Source: Ancylostoma caninum (lineage: Eukaryota; Nematoda; Chromadorea; Rhabditida; Ancylostomatidae). From it: a stretch of 64,000 nt of DNA. Shown here piece after piece: positions 33,801 through 44,199 of this stretch (positions are counted from its first letter, which is position 1; every line of letters begins with the position of its first letter). The translations under genes were made by a program, and so were the position numbers. Location: assembly GCA_037903475.1 (NCBI GenBank), contig JBAJFG010000370.1, forward strand, positions 1,230,501 to 1,294,500, written 5' to 3'. The notes beneath the pieces were generated by a model. That model worked only from the letters and a program-made list of their open reading frames with translations. It did not search any database and was not told the DNA's origin.

Positions 33801-36612
33801 ATTACAGAGGAAAGAATCCTACCTATCAGAAATAGAATTCCTGTTCACATTGAGCACTAAAACATGAAGTTCACAAAGAAATCTAGTGCATCACATCTCT
33901 TTAAAGAGTTGCGAGAATTCTTGCGTTATTCGCCACTGTCCGAATTTACTCCGAATATAGGCGGAATTTAAGAGAAATCCACCGGCCGACCAGATTCAAT
34001 CCGAATTCACGCGCCGAATTCACGCGATATTTAGGCGAGATCCGTGAGTAGTTTTGAGGATACACGATTTACACGAGATTTAATCGGAATTTACCCGGAA
34101 ACCGGCGTAATTTCGAGAAATACGGAATTTACACGGAGCTCCTTGGGAAATGAAGTGGAAACCGCCGGTGTAAAATTACCAGAGCACTAGTTGGAACAGT
34201 GTAGAGGCAAACATCGTTGATTTTACTGCGTTCACTTTCCTCTCGTTCAAGGCACAATTTATCGACTCATTGACTCACCGGTGGGTGGCATTTCAATAAT
34301 CCACTCGTGAAGATGATGGATATTGAAATGAAATCACCAGCAAATAATTTTCGCTATCACATTGGAATGTTGTTTACAAACCGAGTAATATCGGCTGCAG
34401 ACCTATAGGTTCATGCAAGATATGTGCTTACATCTGAAGCTCGCAACTAGAACTAGGAATAGTAGAAGCGGCGGCGTCTATGGTATGTATAGAAGCTGCC
34501 ACGGGATCGGCCCGCTGATGCTGTATGGGTGCACACCGGCTGTCGGACAATCTGCCAGTAGTTTCTTTGCAACAAAGTGAACGTTTTGCAAAAAAAAAAA
34601 GGTTGTAGTGACGCAACCCGCTCGGAAACCATCATATGAGCCGTGTTGTCAGCATGTAGACTTTATTGAAAGGTTCACTATGGGATAGTATATAAAATTG
34701 CTGTCCTCAAAAACTCTCATTTTTGGCAATGGATTTCCACAGTTACAACAAGTCTCAGAAAAAGCAGTTATCAATTCTTCCAGCACTTCTCTAGATAAGC
34801 TGTGAATGTTCATTGAAATCGGATAAAAGAAACTAGCAAAAATGATGCAGTCCTAGCCAAAAAGTTACATCGAGTTACATCGACTTCGACTTAAACTGAC
34901 ACGAAAGGGATAGCTGGTCGGAGTGGCCAATGGTAACAAGATGTGCATTACCACATGCAGTCAACGCTAATCTCAACATGTTGTTCAAATTTCCTATACT
35001 CACCTCTAAAATGGACTCCGCCTATTTTTCCCTAAACTAACCTAGGGTACAGAGCTCATGTATGAGAATTCAGAGTTCATGCTTTTCTTCATGGTCAGCA
35101 AATGATCTCACAAACGAGCCATAACACTCTTAATAATGACATTTTCACAGCGCACGATATGAGCCCGCCATTTTAACAAGAACACAATCCAAGCTAATCA
35201 GTCTGCATCTACAGCACTTCCAGGGTATTAAGTGCGCGAAGAGTTGTCTCGGAATTGCGACCATATTTCCGCTTACCTATCAATTAATGTTGATATCAAC
35301 CACATCAGTTGTGAAGTATTAACCAGTGAGTAAGTAAATAGATTCATGTAATTTATGTATTTTATGTGCTGCCGAATTTCTCGGGAATATTCTGAATCTT
35401 CGTGTCCATGAAGTTTAATTAATATTTGTATCTTGGTCAGTAGTATACCCACACCAGGGATGAGCGGATTATCCATATCCGGTTATCCGTTTAGCCGTTA
35501 TCCGTACGTTTCGGCCTATCCTATCGTTTCGGCCTATTATCCGCACCATCATCCGGGCTTTCGGCACCGGATGACGGGACGGATAAGGCCGGAAATAGTG
35601 GCTTTATATCGCATGTTTTCAACAGGGGAGAGCTTTCTTTTCCAGAAAGCAATCGTATCCCTCGTTCTAGCGTGTTTTCTTTCGTACTTCATTGGTGTTT
35701 TAGAATTTTAAATCGAGGTAAGTAGGAAGAGGTATTACAGACTTGTATTTGCCCGGAAAGAAAAGCTCTTGCTCAGGTTTCCTGGGTTGACTGACAATAT
35801 GAGGCAAGAGTCTAGGAACGTACGTATCTATTTGTACAGTTACCAACAACCCTGCCTAATTATGTGACCATTAATAACGTTGAAATTGAAGAGCGGCACA
35901 GCTCACCGATGAGCAGTGCCTCTTCCTCGCGTGGTTCATTTTAACTAGACATTGAACCCTACTGTTTCGGCCAATTTTCAAATCTGCTAATCGTCAAGCG
36001 CTTAGATCATAATAGTCAGTATCAGTAAGTTTACCAGAATTTCGCAGAAGATGTATGAAGCAAGGCTTATGTGAGGGTTCCCAAAAAACCACGTTGTCGT
36101 CAGTGGGTTCAGGAAGGAAACCCTAGAAAGACCAGCCTTTGTTATGGAAACGTTTGTATTGAAAATATCGTGGACATACATCATCACAAGCAACCAATAA
36201 TATACCAATCAAATTATCGGACATCCAAATATCACTTGGAACTGTTGTTTTCATAGCAAATTCTAGGTACTGCATGCACTTACACCTCATTCTAACGACG
36301 CCAGGCCCTACGTCGTTCTGAGAATGGCGAATTTTGATGACTAATGAGATGAAAAATCTCGTACTAATTCTCCCCTCACAACATTCATGTCGTATTTCTC
36401 CCTTATCATTTTCAGTATTGTAGAAGGTGGTGTCTTGTAGCATGCGCATGAAACTATCCGTTACCTAATCTAACGGATGAGTGTTTGATTGCGAAGGAAA
36501 TAGAAACAGTAGAGTAGAAGACGTAGGATCAGCAATAATTTTTTGAACTGTGTTTCAGTTCTTTTGTGGCTCTTTCCTGACCATCTGTTGTAGGTCAATT
36601 ATGCCCAATACA

Positions 36613-36771
36613 TATAGGAAATTCCAAACGTACGTAGACAAGAGTTGAGATCGCGGCGGGGCTTTCATAGGCCGAGACGCAGGAGCAAACTATGCTGAGC
36701 TCCCGTGACTCTGCCCAAAAGAGCCGCGCCGCGGTCCTGACTCTTGACTGCGTCCGTTTGGAGTTTTCTGT
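36613..36771. mobile_element. Palindromic foldback MITE, copy 2
   Basis: Same family as 595-755: starts TATAGGAAATTCCAAACG and ends CGTCCGTTTGGAGTTTTCTG, nested inside the hAT-type element. The copies differ at a modest number of positions and both stay palindromic. Confidence 0.8.
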
Positions 36772-37000
36772 GCCTGGCGGGAATCTGGCCGCATATAAGG
36801 CGGCAGTTGTCCATCGTAATGGGTTTTGTTTTTGTCTGTTCTACCCGCACTTGTTGCGTGGGCTTCTCTTGTTCTGTTACAAGCCACGACGCCTTGGTTA
36901 TTGTGTTTTTAAATGAAACCTTTCTTTTAATTGTAGTGGTTCCTCTGAAACATGGTAACTAACTGTTATATTTTATTGGGCCTCTCTTGCTTTAAGTGCC

Positions 37001-37129
37001 AGGGACTCCGGACTTTCCGTGATTTCCCCGCGATACCAGCCACCAGGGACTCCGGACTTTCCGTGATCTCCCCGCGATACCAGCCACCAGGGACTCCGGT
37101 TTTTTCGTGACCTTCCCTGCGAAACCGTT
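37001..37129. repeat. 44-bp tandem repeat, 2.9 copies
   Basis: Units start at 37001, 37045 and 37089 with AGGGACTCCGG and end CCAGCCACC. The third unit is partial and more diverged. It lies in the right part of the hAT-type element. Confidence 0.9.
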
Positions 37130-37683
37130 GATTCGATAACTCATTCGTTGTCGAACTATTATCCGTTATCCGTTATCTGGTCATTTTTGGCCTATCCGTT
37201 ATCCGCACAGTTACCCGGGTCGTGGAAAATCTCGTATCCGCTCATTCCTGCCCACGTCGAAGTTGTCTTACCATTCTGTTCCGTTTATAGCTGAAATAAA
37301 ACGTCCCAAACTCTGGGCACGTTCGCTCCTACTTCACTAACTCATGCGGCAGAGTAATGCGACCGACTTGGCAAAAATGTACGCTTTGCTATGAGGTTCC
37401 AATTGTCCCTTGCTCTCTCATGGCAAAAAAAAATTCCACAAAATTAAAGATGACGACTTCAAGTCAAGCACAAACCAAGATCTGGTCGAGTGGTTTGAGT
37501 GGATCACGTGTGTCTCATGAAATTGACTGAAGAGAACCCCACGTGATGCATGTGAGCTAGCACAGGAACCTCACCGTCATTATGATACAGGAGCTGTTCG
37601 TTTTTATCGCCTCGGAGAGATAAGGAAATATGACTAATCGATACCTGGTGAGTTGTGTGGTTGCCAACCTTATCATCACTTCG

Positions 37684-37862
37684 CATTTTCTAGCTTCCTA
37701 GCAAGAAAACTCCTTCGATCCCATATCAAATTTTACTCTCAAAATAGGGTTATTTGACCTTTTTTCAGATTTCAAGCATATCAATGGAATCAGCACATCG
37801 AGAAGGACCGGATTCTGTATATATCCCGATACCCATCATGAGGTGACACACTGTCTTTAGGA
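37684..37862. repeat. Dispersed repeat, copy 2
   Basis: Partner of 33612-33800, located about 240 bp before the first RT fragment of Penelope-like element 1. Confidence 0.65.
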
Positions 37863-38098
37863 AGCACTCGCGGAAGTCGGAGATTTTGCCGCATTCTGGG
37901 GTTCAATGGACCAAGAACCCATATGGATAAAATAGCGTAGAAATCCATGAAAACGACGTGCCGTTTTCCATGAGCCTCTCCGCTCCCCTGATACTCGTAA
38001 GCCCAGCCACATGGAGGTCACACGCCCTTGTGCATGAGAACCAGCACGTGTGAAAACTTATTAAGTTCCGAATTCTATCTGCAGGTGTTCTGTCAGTT

Positions 38099-38471
38099 TT
38101 GACAGAAAACAAACGACATCATCATTTCAATATGACACCAAATCAATGGGAAGGTTTCAGAGAAGTGCGACAAATGATTAACTGTGGTTTGATCCGCCTT
38201 TCGGTGAGCGACAAAGGAGGCGAATTTGTGGTTATGCCGCAAACATTAGATCGCAAAATCACCGAGCTCCACCTCACAGATAATACGATTTACCTATGCA
38301 CTACGCAGAATGAATTCATTTCTCAGTGGAAACAGCTAAATCATGTCTGGATGATGACCGGTTCCAAGTTCCGATCATGAATCCATGCCCGTGAGTCAAT
38401 ACAAAATTCGACCAATTGTTAGCTGTGTGGGCGGTCCAACAGACCGAATATCATAGTTTCTCAATAAAATA
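38099..38471 (+). pseudogene. RT N-terminal part of Penelope-like element 1
   Basis: The frame reads LSVSDKGGEFVVMP, the Penelope fingers region where the conserved SDKG lies, then stops near 38380. The next segment (KIRPIVSCVGGPTDRIS) is in another frame and meets TAG where the family has an aromatic residue. It is clearly broken. Confidence 0.8.
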
Positions 38472-39167
38472 GTGAGCCAACTCTTAACCAAAGTCCCCTC
38501 GCATTCATCAAACACCAGGCATTTCCTTGACCAATTGAACAAGACCAATTTGAGCCAAAATTGCGTAATGGAGTCATTCGATGTTTCTTCGCTCTACACT
38601 AACGTCTCAGTCCATGACGCACTAAAAGCACTGAATGAAATGCTCGAGTTACATGGAAGGGATATTGAGACTTATGGCCTTGGTAGAGCACGCATTATGA
38701 CTCTGGTTAAGGAGTGCCTCAACTGTAACGTTTTTAAATGGTCTGGGAGGTATTTCTCACAGATTAGGGGGCTTGCAATTGGACAGAGACTAGCACCGGT
38801 ACTCGCTGTTTGCTTCATGTGTAAAATAGAAGAACCTGTGCTCTCACGACAACCATTACTGTACTGTCTTTACATCGATGACTGCTGCGTAATCACATCC
38901 ACTCAATCAGAAATGGATGAGTGCTTCAGATTACTGAATGCGCAATCACAGTACATAAAGTTGACAAGAGAAACCCCTCGCGAAGGTTGGCTGCCATTCC
39001 TCAACACACAGCTAAAATTATCGAATGGCATGATTCATGTAAAGTGGTATCGCAAAGAGAGTTCGAAGAACATAATCGTACATGCCAGGTCGGCTCACCC
39101 GATAAATGTCAAGCGTCAAGCGTGCTATCATTCGGAACATGCTCAAAACAGCAACGGAAGTATGTAG
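38472..39167 (+). pseudogene. RT core of Penelope-like element 1
   Basis: The 231-codon frame holds the main RT motifs: ESFDVSSLYTNV (motif A), QIRGLAIGQRLAP (motif B) and YIDDC (motif C with both catalytic Asp), then KWYRKESSKNIIVHARSAHP. In this family the RT copies the element RNA at a nicked chromosomal end. Motifs look intact, but the frame is cut at both ends, so no full protein can be made. Confidence 0.9.
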
Positions 39168-39846
39168 CGGCGAGGCAGAATGCCATGAATCCGCAAGGTT
39201 GGCGTCAGCGATAGCACACGAAAACAGGTACGTCTCACAAGGAAAGCAACATTGCAGAGCCCGCAGCGAAAGCAAAGTGAATGACTGTAGTAAAAAAAAA
39301 CTTCCTCTATGCATCCCTTTCATTTCGGATAGGATAAATAGCGCAATAAATAGATGTCTAGCTCGAGCACAACTGCAGGATGATGTTGTTCTAGTTAACA
39401 TCCCCAATGACAACATCAGACGGCAGTTGGTCCGAAATAGACTATATGACAGAACATGTAATACGGATCATTGCGTCATTTGTCCATACGGTAGGAATGG
39501 GGATTGCCCTAAAACAGGAGTTGTTTACCAAATCGAATGCTTGAGCTGTCATGCCTCCTATATCGGTGAGACCGGTCGACTGCTCCATGTACGAATAAAT
39601 GAACATCTGGCTAGTATAAGGCGGGAAACTTTGGTTAAACCACTCGGAAAATACCGACACGACGACCACGATGGTAACTATTACGATTCAGCGTGCACAA
39701 TTCTGTCTCATGAGCCAGAAATCTCGGCAAGGAAAGCTCTCGAGGCATTCTGGATTTCAGCACGGAATCCAAGAATGAACAACAGCAACGAGCACATATC
39801 GACTAACAGTGACTTTATGCCTTTCCTACCATTATGCGAGCTATAA
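39106..39846 (+). pseudogene. Linker and GIY-YIG endonuclease of Penelope-like element 1
   Basis: The frame overlaps the RT frame by 62 bases and continues it after a frameshift. It contains a Cys-rich patch (TCNTDHCVICPYG) and the complete GIY-YIG core: GVVYQIECLSCHASYIGETGR, then RINEH and downstream EAFWISARNP. This is the nuclease that makes the target nick. The domain itself reads intact to its own stop. Confidence 0.9.
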
Positions 39847-40071
39847 GATTGTCCCAGATAGCACGAGCTGAGCAGTGCTCACTCATCCGCTGGTGACAGT
39901 CTCGTATTGTGGTGCGGATACACTCTCCGCCTCTCGGTGGCATATTTGGTGAGTTCGTCTCCCGCGTCTGATGTTTGCCGTTAGCTGTTCGGGATGAGTC
40001 GAATGCACCTTTCAGAATAGGTGTTTGGTGGTATAGATCGCGATTTCGTAAAAATTGACCCACTTTCAGGC

Positions 40072-40096
40072 CTTGATAAAGGCGTGTTGCCGAAAC
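40072..40096 (+). ncRNA. Hammerhead-like motif after Penelope-like element 1
   Basis: CTTGATAA, AGGC...GCC stem, then GAAACGTCGGCC. The first core half has two changes from CTGANGA, so activity is unlikely, but place and layout match the other copies. Confidence 0.45.
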
Positions 40097-40130
40097 GTCG
40101 GCCAATAAAAAGTATTTATAACAACCTGTA

Positions 40131-41104
40131 CGGCAGAGCAACTGGAGAAATTGTTTAACAAGATGCCCAGGTTTTACGATAGGAGAACATGGAATATATT
40201 TGCTCAGGAGGTTATCTGAGGTTCTGAACGCGAATATCTCACCCGTTTTCTGCAGTGACCTCTTCTCCCCATAGATACGGTAGGTGTACGGCACGGAATT
40301 GTGAGAAAATGCTGATTAGGGAAGGAAACAGAGGTGATATGCGAAAAAATGCGTGACCAGCGTCGGAAACAACCACTCTACGCAGAGTTTAATAAGATTC
40401 TGTAAGATACCGTACTTACAGGACACCTATCGTAATACAACCGAAGTTCTGTACAAAACAGAAACAGTATTCGTGTCCATCACTTCAAATTACCTCCTTA
40501 TGTAAGAAAGTTGGAACCAAAAAAAAGTTGAATAGTGAAAAAACTCCTATTTCAGTAGATTTTGGTGACGTCACGAAGTCTGTCACGCACTTCGTCGCGC
40601 GCGATGCAAGGCAAAATTGACGCGTCGTGAAGAACTCTCGAAACTTCAAAATAGGTCAGAATGGAAATTCGTAGTTTATTTTCGAAGGATTGATAGCCCA
40701 TCCTTCTACGGTGCTCAGCAGCTGGTTTGATTTGTGAAGTACTTTGCTTTGATGATTGGAGCCATGGACCGAAAAAAAAACGCAAATTCACAATTGAACA
40801 CTCCTTTTTAACAAGGTCAGGGCGGATGTAGTAGGCTATAGTAGGACTGCTACTACAAAACCCTTTCAGAATTTCTTGCAAGTCATATGGTTGGCAGCAA
40901 CACGAAAAATCTAGTACAGAAAAGCTTCATTGCAATGTAATTTGACATGTTCTAATTTAACAAAGATTTATTTTCATCTGAGATTTGTTTCTTTCTAGAA
41001 GTTGACCTTTTTAAGGTGAACAGAATATTCTTCGTAAACGATCACACTGCAATATATATTTCCGCATACATCTTTGTAGGAATTTGGCATTGTTTTTTTT
41101 ATCT
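40131..41104. other. No confident gene
   Basis: Open minus-strand frames at 40552-40881 lack recognisable features. Nothing else is seen. Confidence 0.4.
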
Positions 41105-41410
41105 TTATGTGGTGCACATTCCCGATTGTACGAGGCAAACCGCGGCGTACAGAAGTGCTTCAAAATATAAGAATTTTGAGAGAATTGGAATCGGAAGTGC
41201 AAGCGTTATGTTAAGTGTAGTACAAAGCGCATAGCTCCGCCCTTTGAAATTTGAAAAATATACATAGATTGAAGAAAGAGACCTACTTCGCAAAAATGAA
41301 TAGTATCCTGACACAATCAAAATCCCGGTGAAAACTACTAGGATAACCCCAAAAATTTTCACCCTTCGAACAAGGTACCTGAAGAAAGTATGGTTTGAAC
41401 AGATTCTCAC
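41105..41410 (-). CDS. Possible type II membrane protein, first exon
   Basis: The minus-strand ATG frame starts MRICSNHTFF and has basic residues before a strong hydrophobic helix (IFGVILVVFTGILIVSG), the layout of a signal anchor as in Golgi enzymes. A TTCTTCAG acceptor and an AG|GTCTCT donor also fall inside, so the true exon may be only about 41290-41375. The minus frame at 41460-41660 (VITYSNLHPYETSRWSSF) may belong to a neighbouring exon. I do not recognise the family. Confidence 0.3.
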   Translation of the reverse strand: MRICSNHTFFRYLVRRVKIFGVILVVFTGILIVSGYYSFLRSRSLSSIYVYFSNFKGRSYALCTTLNITLALPIPILSKFLYFEALLYAAVCLVQSGMCTT

Positions 41411-42246
41411 TTACCATAAAATCAAGGGAGATGTCGTTATTAGACCACTCACTGTTTCCCTACTTCACTAAGATATGGTTTTCTGGTAGTAGATGCACCG
41501 CGTCTTCCATGATCCTGAAACTGCTCCAACGAGAAGTTTCATATGGATGTAGATTTGAATAGGTAATTACAGCTAGCTCGACATTTTTTAAAATGATTTT
41601 GATATCCTGTGTGAAAATAAAACGACTTCTGTAATTGTTGATAATTATGTGCTTCAGCAACTTCTACTTCACCTCTTTTATCCTGCTAACGTCATTCACA
41701 CTTGGTAAGATGGGATGGAGCTGTCCATTAATCAGATGTAGCCAAAAAGGAGCAGCTGTTTGCAATCACTAAAGATTCTAGTAGGGTGGACTCGCTGTGA
41801 AAACATGGATCATGCGTCGACACGAAACTGGAACGTCGATTGTAGATCGGAACAGTGATGTCAGCACAAAGCGTGGAGGTGCAGATAAGAGGGTGCTACG
41901 CAGCAGCCCCTTGCGACGCGTGCTCGCTATACATTGGAATATTCGACGATTTTTGAAATATTCGAATTTTTGAATAATTCGAATATGGAACTTTTTGAAA
42001 TATTCGAACATTTAAATAATTCGAATAAGGGGCTTTTCAAAATGTTCGAATAAACGAATTATTCGAATGCAGGACTTTCTTGGCAACCCGAATGAATGAA
42101 TCATTCGAATAACTGCTTTTTGAAATCACCGAATGAATGAATAATTCGAATCGAATATTCGGTCCAATACCATTTCACTAATAGCTTTCAAATCTTTCGT
42201 TCCTGGCCGTCATTATCAAACCTTATCACTCACACCTACAAAGATT

Positions 42247-42480
42247 GGGTGTAGATCGTATGGCGCAATTCTTCCGATGGCACTACATACAGGCTGAGTC
42301 TGGGGAGTGCTGCTACCACCCGATTACGGTCATGCGTCACGGTTTGCCTGGATCTGCCTAACGGAGTAACTCGTCCACCTTTCCGTCATTGTCATACAAT
42401 GGAAAAGAGCGTAAATAGTTGCAGATTGCTCTGCGTAACAAACCCTTAAAGGAATTAGGTTTCACTTCTATAAGCGCGGC

Positions 42481-42559
<79 letters not shown>

Positions 42560-42939
42560 TGATAGGGCTTTGACGAAACTAATCTTTATGTAGATCAACT
42601 TGACGTCAGGTATTCAACTTCAATAGGAGTAATTCCTAGCAGCCCTGAAATGTTCAAGAACTTAGAAAGCCACAAGTCCGTGTAATTCAACTATTCCGCA
42701 GTTCGAAAAAATCTACATATTAGAAGTATTTGTTCGGATGTTCCAGACCATAAAACCCACTACTACCGCTAGTTCAGCGTTCTCCTCTTCGGTCGGATGA
42801 TGGCTGGATGGACGAGTGGCTCCGCCAGGCAGATCCAGGCAAACCGCGACGCATGACCGTAATCGGGTGGTAGCAGCACGCCCCCGGCTCAGCTTGTCTA
42901 TAGTGCCACCCGAAGAGTCGCGCCATACGACCGCCCCCC
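42247..42939. mobile_element. MULE-like foldback element nested in the hAT-like element
   Basis: The arms start GGGTGTAGATCGTATGGCGC and end in the reverse complement of GGGGGGCGGTCGTATGGCGC. They stay complementary for about 130-145 bp (CAGATCCAGGCAAACC, TAATCGGGTGGTAGCAGCAC). It is flanked by a perfect 9-bp duplication ACAAAGATT (42238-42246 and 42940-42948). A 9-bp duplication with long TIRs fits Mutator-like elements. The interior includes (TA)n at 42484-42555. No coding capacity. Confidence 0.9.
42484..42555. repeat. (TA)n microsatellite
   Basis: About 72 bp of pure AT dinucleotide between the arms of the MULE-like element. Confidence 0.95.
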
Positions 42940-43546
42940 ACAAAGATTGGCCTCAGAACATATTAGGATCTCACCAGGCGATTTGCGGGATTTCTCGGGG
43001 ATCGTAAGGAGTCTTTGAGGCATGACCTTGTTAGTGGATGCCTATTGCTCTCTATAATAGCCATCTCACCATCATTATCCGAGTATCAAGTGTTCTCAAA
43101 CGCAATAAACGAATATTTCGAATTTGCCACTTCTCGGACAGTCGAATGAACGAATTGTTCGAATATTAGCTTTCTCTAGGCACCCGAATGAACGAATTAT
43201 TCGAATAACTCTAATTATTAACAACTCGAATGAATGAATAGTTCGAATATGCTTACTCTTTGAAAAATCGAATGAATGAATTATTCGAATATTCGATTAT
43301 TCGAAAATTCCATCGAATGTATTCGATTCGGTCATATGTATAGTGCTCGCGGGTCCACCACGAAATCTCTTATATACAACGGTCTGTGGTGCTTTATTCG
43401 TTTATATTCATGTGAATAATTGATGAGAGAATCTACTAAACATCACGGAAGTTGGTGTTACTCCCGATAAAAGTAATAATGTAACATTGTCGCTGTTTTC
43501 AGATTTATTAATGCAGAAAGGTAGAATGCCCATCAATGGTGTAGAT

Positions 43547-44199
43547 CTGGGCCCGTAGTAAAGTGTCCAGTGCGATCATCGCACATCACCTTCAACGCGA
43601 TGATCGCACTTCGCAATGGAGAGGGGTATGGTGATCATCGCCACGGTGAATCGAACGAGCCGTACATGAGATAGTGATCAAATGTACGTGTTTCACGTAT
43701 TCCCACATCACTTCCCATGCTGTTTTAGCGTGTGAGACAGTTATGAACCATTGCGACTAACAAGCTAGAACGAATACGACTTGTCAGAAGCCAGAAGCAC
43801 CTTGTGCTTCTGACAATTCGTGCACGTTCGAGCTCGTTTTGTGCTGTGGGGCGAAATTCAACATGCCTGAGTCCGTAGGCTCAGATGCATTCCGTGCAAT
43901 TCGCGCATCTGATCATACGTACCTTCACACCATCACCATACCCCGAGTGAGATGCTCCGAGTACTTCACTCGGCGTCTCTTCGCCTCGCACACTACCGAG
44001 TCGTCAAACGATGGCGATCATCGCCCTCCAGAGCGATGAGATCAGCGCCCAGCACATACGCAGCACCGCAACGGATGGTGATGATCTTCCATTCTTCAGT
44101 GTTGGAAGGTCGTCGCGCGTGCGATCATCTCCCCAAATGTGGCGACGAGTTGTGCAGGCAGCTGTTCTCACAGCCATGACACTTTACTACGGGCCCCGG
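43547..44199. mobile_element. TIR element with GGCCCGTAGTAAAGTGTC ends
   Basis: Inverted ends CTGGGCCCGTAGTAAAGTGTC (43547 onward) and its reverse complement ending GGGCCCCGG at 44199. The interior has short palindromes of the form GCGATCATCGC / GCGATGATCGC. It is 653 bp with no transposase. A relic of the family is at 16305. No clear target duplication was found. Confidence 0.75.

Larger units (their letters stand above)
33140..35454. other. No confident gene; repeat fragments
   Basis: It contains a hammerhead-like relic (33203-33232), one member of a diverged repeat pair (33612-33800) and a patch of repeated GAATTCACGCG / GAATTTAC words near 34000-34150. The remainder is AT-rich without gene signals. 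Confidence 0.4.
35455..37250. mobile_element. hAT-type non-autonomous element
   Basis: Left end CAGGGATGAGCGGAT and right end ATCCGCTCATTCCTG are inverted repeats. Subterminal GTTATCCG words are dense at both ends (35475-35560 and 37155-37205), as in hAT binding sites. The flanks ACCCACAC and CCCACGTC resemble a decayed 8-bp duplication only with an offset. No transposase frame. It contains a MITE copy and a 44-bp tandem repeat. Confidence 0.7.
38090..40130 (+). mobile_element. Penelope-like element 1
   Basis: RT and GIY-YIG endonuclease in the family order, followed 230 bp later by a hammerhead-like motif. Breaks: a frame change near 38380, an in-frame TAG at 38454-38456 in the RT, and a frame change near 39110-39160 between RT and linker. 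Terminal repeats and a target duplication were not found. Confidence 0.9.
41928..43342. mobile_element. hAT-like element with TTCGAAT subterminal repeats
   Basis: Ends TATACATTGG... and ...CATATGTATA are inverted, and the element is flanked by a perfect 8-bp target duplication GTGCTCGC (41920-41927 and 43343-43350). Both arms hold imperfect repeats of GAATGAATGAATTATTCGAA-type words spaced at about 45-50 bp. No transposase frame is seen. A second element of 693 bp sits inside; without it this one would be about 713 bp. Confidence 0.9.

Noticed and set aside
42713..42943. Open frames on both strands near the MULE-like right arm
   Set aside because: They are translations of the terminal inverted repeat; no transposase motif is present.
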